In this document: positions 57,803-64,000 of the stretch, one piece after another
Layout of the letters: each line of letters begins with the position of its first letter
Position numbering within the stretch: position 1 is the stretch's first letter
DNA from: Stenopsyche tienmushanensis
Lineage: Eukaryota > Arthropoda > Insecta > Trichoptera > Stenopsychidae
Assembly (NCBI GenBank): GCA_008973525.1
Contig: WACJ01000526.1
Span: 62,001-126,000 of the forward strand
DNA: 64,000 nucleotides
Direction: 5' to 3'
The notes under the pieces: generated by a model
The model's input: only the letters and a program-made list of their open reading frames with translations
Database searches by the model: none
What the model was told of the DNA's origin: nothing
Program-made: the position numbers and the translations under genes

Positions 57803-58595
57803 TCGTATATATCGAATACTTTTTTTATATTTAAGTAATATACAAAATATTGAAGCGTATTTAACTTTTAAGTATTTTGTATCTAACTGTATCTCCTTCC
57901 AACTGTAAAAAATCAAACTATAATAGTATACCTCATAACGGAAACTAATTAATAACAGTTTTTCCTTGCAAAGGAATAAGTTAGGCGGTCAATTTGGATA
58001 TAGCAATAAAGTGAGATTCGCTATATGTCTGATCACAATAAATGGATTTCGGCAGGAGAAGATTCAGTGAGTCGGTAATTTTTGTCAAGTACATTTTTTT
58101 ACTGTTTCAATACCGGTTAAATATTTACGTCACGTGCCGACGCCAAAAAATGGACTAGCAAAACCGACTGTAAGAACGGTTTCCTACGATAATTCAATTG
58201 ATAGTTAGCAACCTTGAGCACTTCCTTATGTTTTTAAAGGTATGACTGTGGTTGACAACGTTATTCATCGGCGGGAGGTCTCCCTTCGCATGCAAGCATC
58301 TGTCGCATAAGGGCTAGCAGTGTCGCGGATTGATCGTACCTTATTTCAATTATTCTCAAAGTTAAAAGCCTCAAAGCCCGCCAAAGTAGACCTATTTACA
58401 TCCGTTATATCCGAAACCGGATATACAAACGAATGCGCGGTCGGTTGAGTTTGCGGTCTGACTTATATACTTTTATACCAATTTGGCGGAAGTAGACTCG
58501 GACCGATGATATGCCTCTGAAGTGTTATTCAAATTTATTTCGTAACGTAAAACGTCCAAACATATCCTTATTTCAGTGGATATAACTAGCAGCGC
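57803..58595. other. Non-coding DNA, nothing recognised
   Basis: No feature supported. Confidence 0.5.
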
Positions 58596-59146
58596 TTAAC
58601 CTGTATGGGAGTACTATCGGAAATATCCGTTTTGACCTTCACTATTCAGAAAGAGCACTCTTGTGCATTGAAGCTCCGAGGCGGACAGAGACAGAGAGAA
58701 CTTAGCGCAGTTCGGGAGACTGAGACGGAGAGCTTCTTCATTGCATCGCATGATTGTATAGATCGTTAAGCCCAAATTTATCGACTTATAATGATTTCGA
58801 TTTCAAGTGTGTTATTTGTTTACGCAAAAAAATGATCGGATATTGTGTGCTATCGACGATGTTTTTTTTTAACTGCCTGCCGTTCTTCGCTGCGTGTTGA
58901 ATGAGTCTTTGTCCAATTATCATTTCCTTCTAAAGGAGGAGCAAATGAATCGATTTTTTGTGCATTGTTTATGTAAAGAAAGGAAGTGCTCTTGTATGTA
59001 CATAGTGTTCATTTACAATTGACTCTGCCTCGAATTGAAGATTGTCTTACGCTGATTAGGAGCTGACAGAAAGTAATCGGTGTAAAGCGATTATGACAAC
59101 AACGACTTCATCGATTTTAAATTTGCTCACTAACGAAAAGGTTAAT
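58596..59146 (+). mobile_element. Repeat family T, long form (copy 6)
   Basis: 551 bp, from TTAACCTGTATGGGAGTAC to (inward) TTAACCTTTTCGTTAGTGAGC. It has GAAAGAGCACTCTTGTGCATT, GGCGGACAGAGACAGAGAG, CGAATTGAAGATTGTCTTACG and TCGATTTTAAATTTGCTCAC, each found in reverse at 44211-44742. Confidence 0.8.
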
Positions 59147-60785
59147 AACACCACGTCTCATCCAATCTTGACGCAGTTTCCTGGAGACCCTGCCTCTAAT
59201 TTATATGCTTAACCAAATATATATGTAATTATTTGAGAGGTACATTAAGAATTCAAATGTACCTCTTTCCGATATTTAGAGTCTCCTGTCGGACTCATGG
59301 ACGCGGGGTAACTGGTGGTGCTCCTTGTTAGTATATTCCGTCCAATACTGCCAATGTGCAAGTTGGGCTATGCATTGCCGTCGCATCATTGGAGATTGTT
59401 TGCACTTTCACTTTTTTTTGTTTTTTATATTTTATTTGGTGTTTTAATTTTCGATGAAGTCGAAACCGTTTTCCCATCCGTTGATCGTGGAGTTTTTTCG
59501 TTTTTCAATCTCTATCGCTTCTCTCGCATTTCTGATGCAAGTTTTCAACGGTTGCTATGGTTCTTGTACCAGCAAAATTGATGTGTTGATCCTATCATTT
59601 CAAATTTTCAAAATGAACCCGATAAGTGAATCGAAATATCGGATAAAGGTTAACGTTTAAATATAATTTTGCCTTTTAAAACCCTAAAAAACGCGATCAA
59701 AAACACGTAAAAGCAAATAGATGTGATTACCTGTTCCCATAGGAAATGTGTTAATCTGGGTTTAGCTATTGAAAGTGATTTAATTCATTAGATGATCAAT
59801 GTTTTTATTTGAAACCGTGCAAAACCCAAACCCCTATTCTACACATATTTTTAATTAAATTTTTAACGTTTGACCAGGAAATGTCAACTATAATGGAATA
59901 AAAGCACCAAATGCGTGTATCAATTTTAAGCTACCAATTTTACTCGGAAACGGATTTATTTGTGGAAGTTTTGATCCGTTAGATATAGTCGATATATTTT
60001 GCTTTTATAACATCTTAGTTAAATAAAATATTGGTGATACTTGATCAGTGAATAAATATTTAATAAGCTATTCGTTTAAGTTAATGGGTGACTATGACGC
60101 GTGTCTAACGTTCATGAGACGAGCAGAAAATTAACCTCTTACTTTGGAAACGACATATTGATCTGTCAATCCATTGTGATTGGTTCATCTTAACAATTCT
60201 TGACCCGCCCTAAGAAGGTGTATGATATACTCCAGACTGGAAAATCTAACATAGCTCAGGTTAAACTCATGATATGACAAAGTATTTAACTACCGGGAAT
60301 TAAATCGAAAATAGGAACGGTGCCGGCTTTATTATCCGCAATCACGCTCGTTACACTTCTGTCCGATTTCGCGAACACTCTTCAATTTTTAAGATGTCGT
60401 AAAATAAACTTTAACGTCCCAACTTAAGATGCAATTCCAACTTTGTCGAATTACTTAAGGCTTAAGACAAGACACCGGGAAATTACTTGAGATTCCTATC
60501 AATGTAAGATAACATGCAATATAAATTGTTTCATCGGGATTGTATTAATGTGAAACGTCTAAGATAATTCATCATTTTTTAACATCAATACGATTATGAA
60601 ATGTAAAATATAGGAATGTTTCTTCTAAAAACAGATCGTGAGTACTGACGCGTCCTGTTACACATACACGAGTACTTTGGACTTACCATCGTTTTTATGA
60701 GGATTAAATCTCACCTAGTGATTCATTCTATTTTTGAATTTGAAAAGGTTTTAAGACGTATGAGAACGAAGATACACAATTGCTA
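59147..60785. other. Non-coding DNA, nothing recognised
   Basis: 59280-59300 CTCCTGTCGGACTCATGGACG resembles 34418-34438, a possible repeat. The 88-codon frame at 59315 is hydrophobic but unrecognised. Confidence 0.4.
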
Positions 60786-61165
60786 ATGTAAATGCGATTT
60801 AAAGATGCATTTCTTAAGCGATCCGTAGGTTTCCACCCTTTCCATCCCGGTATCGACTTTGTGAGGAAAGCAAGGACTGGGCATTGTGTTTTCCAGAAAT
60901 CCCTTTTACGTAAAATCAACATAGTCACTTTGAAAAGCTCTCCAAAGCTTGCAAGTATTCACACTCCCTACCAAGGTGGCTGCGAAAGCGCTTTTCAATA
61001 CGTTCACCGAGGTGACCCACTGGGTAAGCATTTGCAAATAAACTTTGGAGATCTTGCTGCCTTCAATATCAAGTGTACGAGAAGTTTATATATGATACAG
61101 ATGATATAGATTTTCCATTGATGGATATTGAAGAGGTCTTAGTCCTGCAGTGAATTGCGCGTAGC
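60786..61165 (+). repeat. RTE/SINE-like repeat, longest copy
   Basis: It contains GTGACCCACTGGGTAAGC, CTTCAATATCAAGTG, ATGATACAGATGATATAG, TGGATATTGAAGAGGTCTTA and GTCCTGCAGTGAATTG. The upstream 200 bp (ACTGGGCATTGTGTTTTCCAG) are not seen in other copies here and may be more of the element. Confidence 0.5.
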
Positions 61166-61844
61166 TACATTATTACAAACTTAATCTTTTAAATAGTGTA
61201 CAAAGGTCATGTATGTAAAGTACAAAATTAAAACCATCAATTATCTTATGATGGAGTCAAATTTTCGAAAGACAAAATGAAAATATATCACAGTAATTAT
61301 AATACCAAATAAAAGCTCCCTGAGTTTCCTGTGAGATCAGAAGTTCAATTGCTCGAGGAATTTGAGCGAAAAAATCATATTAGGCAAAATTACTTCATAA
61401 TAATAGATATTGATGTTTGTTTCAAGTTGAAAAAATTGAAGTTGGATTTTTTTTAAGTATTGCATTCGTGATGAGACATTCGACACATTCGAAACAAGCT
61501 GAATCATTGTATATTGACAGTAATTGGGGTAGCAATGAGGAAATAGACAAAGCTTAACAGTAAACATCACCATTTTGTTACAGATAAAGACTAAAGTAAC
61601 ACTAAAATGAATACTGGATCAGAAAATATTTATTGATCAATAATAGGGATTACAATTATTCGTCATTATCAGCTATTCGGATATCGAATAGTAACAATTT
61701 ATCATATTCGGATATATTCGGATATCCGAACGATGTATGAAAATAACAAAATATTAACATTAAAAACGAGTTCATTTTCATTATAAGTCATTTATTAAAA
61801 CTTAAAAAAATCTTATTTTAAAAATAACAAGAGCATTTAATGTT
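61166..61844. other. Non-coding DNA, nothing recognised
   Basis: 61670-61735 has repeated CGGATAT blocks (ATTCGGATATATTCGGATATCCG), probably the subterminal part of the hAT remnant that follows. Confidence 0.45.
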
Positions 61845-62070
61845 TCTTATTTTAAATTTGTTCTTAATTTAGTTTTAATTTGTCCTGCCGTTGAAATGAC
61901 TCGTTCAGTAGCTGTTGACGTAAGTTTTATTGTTAGAAGTATATTAAACCACACGTCCAACTTTTCTGTCCTTCTTTTATATTGATCTAAATATTTGAAA
62001 TATGTTTTCAGGTTATTTCTACTGTCATAATTCTTCGTTTTCGCGAGAGACAATATTGAATTTTGCATTC
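61845..62070 (-). pseudogene. hAT transposase C-terminal dimerisation fragment
   Basis: LDVWFNILLTIKLTSTATER followed by VISTAGQIKTKLRTNL is the hATC signature (W...L....TSA.SER.FS.AG.....R..L). The frame is open for 73 codons. The rest of the transposase is missing. It is a different hAT lineage from the ZBED5-like fragments. Confidence 0.8.
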
Positions 62071-63066
62071 ATGATGCAATTCGGAAGTTGAAAGAGAAAG
62101 AGGTGTAATTTCCACACGTCTTGCGAGTTATTTAAAAAATCTTCGATTTTTTTGAATACGCCAAATCACCATCATTTGCTACCATTCACCGATTTAGTAT
62201 TTTTTTTTTCTTCATAAATACATTAAAAGCAAAAATACAATAATATAATTCGCGCCCTGATATTGTGTTTTACACAGTCATCTATTAGTTTGAATGTCAT
62301 TTTTTTAAGTTTAAATATATTTTTCATACACTTATTTCTTGATGTTTTATTCAATACCAGATTCGAACACATCTGGTTGACATCAATCATGCTCTTATTT
62401 ATGCGCTATGTTTAGTTTGAGAGTTTATAAAAAAATGATTGATTTTGTGTAGCAGTCCAAAAATTTTACAGTGTGCGGCTTGATATTCAATAGATAGACG
62501 AGTCAACTAGTCCCGCATATAAAGTGTTAAATTACCCCAAAAATTGTTTACTTTTTGTTTCCATAATACATTTTTTGAAGGAATCAAATTCTCTCACATG
62601 TTGCGAAGCATTTTTCTCAAACGTTGAATTCCGTCTCTTGTCGTTTGAGGAATTTCCGATAGAAATTTTAAAGACAGTCGGACATATGCAAAATTCCGCT
62701 GTGCGAAGAAAGCTTCAAAAGCCAGAATAAAGCTTTCATCCTAAAACTCTCTCACCGTAATGTTTGTGTCGTACAGTTTTATATCTTGTTAACAAGCAAT
62801 AATACACGTTGATGCACCTGATTGCACAGTGCATAAAGTACGAAAAACATGGTATATTTAGATGGCGAAAGCGCATGAAGCAACAGTCACTTCTCCAGCT
62901 CATCAGTAGAACGGCCATATGTTATAAGTGTGCAATGTTGTTGTTGCGATGTTTCTTATTGAATTGCATGGTTTATGCAAATCGCTTTTCGCCGGCGGAC
63001 ACAAATTAGTGCTACTTGATTATGATATTCGGTTTACATCGATCACACTTCAGAAAATTATTTCAT
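62071..63066. other. Non-coding DNA, nothing recognised
   Basis: Short frames only. Confidence 0.45.
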
Positions 63067-63463
63067 TTAACACTTTGTCTCGTAAATAGCATTTGAGTTT
63101 GAGCAACACATTGAGTTTGGAGCGAAACAGAGACAGAGAGCCTGGCAGGTTGAAGATGGTGAATGGGAGACAAAGCTAGAGAGAGTATGTTACGTAAATC
63201 ATACAATCGCTAACCCAAATTTATCTACTAATAATGATATATGAATGATATAATGAATCGTTTTCAATTGTATTGTTTATGTTTTCATGGAGAAATTACC
63301 GAATATTGTGTGCTATCGGTGGTGTTTATATATGTATGTACAAGCTTCATACACACTTTTGCGATCCTGACAAATAAGTGGATATGTACGACGATACGTG
63401 GCGGACAAATATAGCATCTTAGATTATGATGATTTTAGATTAGCACACTACTCAAAGGGTTAA
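63067..63463 (+). mobile_element. Repeat family T, copy 7
   Basis: 397 bp from TTAACACTTTGTCTCG to (inward) TTAACCCTTTGAGTAGTG. Markers AACAGAGACAGAGAGCC, GAGAGAGTATGTTACG, AATTTATCTACTAATAATGAT, ATTGTGTGCTATCGG. Confidence 0.75.
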
Positions 63464-64000
63464 CGACTTTTATTTATTATCTATTTTTTATAATATACTA
63501 TCAAAATTTCGGACAATTTTAGCAAAAAATTGATTTAATCTAGTCTAATCTCGCTTGAGTTTCAATTTCAGCGCCTTTGTTCTTTTCAATCATCTACTTG
63601 TACGTGTGATATACTTTTTTGATTTTGTAGAGAATTCAAACTATCTCAGTTTTAAATTTACGACAAGTTAAATTATTTGCCTAGAATTTCGGTTTCAGAA
63701 GTTATCTATTTCTACCTATTTCTGCCTACCAAATACTTCATAATCTTCAATATTATTTCATAAAAAAGGTCCTCGTCTATATCATATATTCAACTCCTCA
63801 TACTTCAATATTGAAGGCCCCATGACCTCCGACTTCATTTTGAATTCTCACTCAGCGGGCCGATTGGGTACCTAATGTTTAATACGATTGATATGTTATA
63901 TATTCTCAATTTATGGTATAGTGATATTTCGCAATAAAAATATTAATTCTAGTCATCCCCGGCTTACACGGTTTCCCATTAAATTTAATATTTACTAGTA
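63464..64000. other. Non-coding DNA with RTE/SINE-like fragment
   Basis: 63770-63880 (minus) matches the inner part of the RTE/SINE-like family: CTATATCATATATTCAACTCC, CTTCAATATTGAAGG and CACTCAGCGGGCCGATTGGG. No coding sequence recognised. Confidence 0.5.

Noticed and set aside
60728..61109. Overlapping frames on both strands as a small host gene
   Set aside because: The 3' part matches the RTE/SINE-like repeat, no splice or start context supports it, and no domain is seen.

Overview
This AT-rich eukaryotic window fits an arthropod, most likely an insect. It has spliced exons with good GT-AG borders, a dense mix of decayed DNA transposons (mariner, hAT, piggyBac-like, pogo/jerky-like, Helitron), R1-like and RTE-like non-LTR fragments and two solo LTRs. 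I see no rRNA, tRNA, CRISPR or bacterial-type gene organisation. The exact order cannot be fixed from sequence alone.

The only host gene I can support is trio (Trio/Kalirin family RhoGEF), on the minus strand, so the 5' end of the gene is at high coordinates. Twelve exons are recognised between 32395 and 1453. They encode the second half of the Sec14/CRAL-TRIO domain, then the first spectrin repeats. All reading phases agree across the borders. The start codon and first exons (before the SEEVRLLGF motif), and the later spectrin repeats, DH-PH and remaining domains, are not found and probably lie outside the window. Exons cluster at 10.5-11.1 kb, 14.1-15.8 kb and 1.4-2.7 kb. A 16.3 kb intron (15844-32190) and a 7.8 kb intron (2683-10482) are filled with transposon remnants. 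The most interesting host feature is a pair of similar, same-phase small exons (11051-11101 and 14124-14174) that look like alternative versions of one spectrin-linker exon.

Layout. 1-2.7 kb: trio exons. 2.9-10.4 kb: three mariner remnants and a solo LTR. 10.5-15.85 kb: most trio exons, with hAT and TTAA-type elements between them. 16-32 kb: first-intron graveyard with hAT, three related mariners, piggyBac-like and RTE-like pieces. 32.2-32.4 kb: first recognised trio exon. 32.6-64 kb: no recognised host exon; it holds a second solo LTR, hAT, a mariner, two almost identical 2,279-bp Helitrons, a jerky-like element, a piggyBac remnant joined to an R1-like LINE tail, and at least six copies of a TTAA-flanked non-autonomous repeat family.

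I found no clear new multi-gene system. The best leads are the duplicated alternative trio exon, the twin Helitrons that share the same disabled helicase and a perfect hairpin, and the TTAA repeat family.
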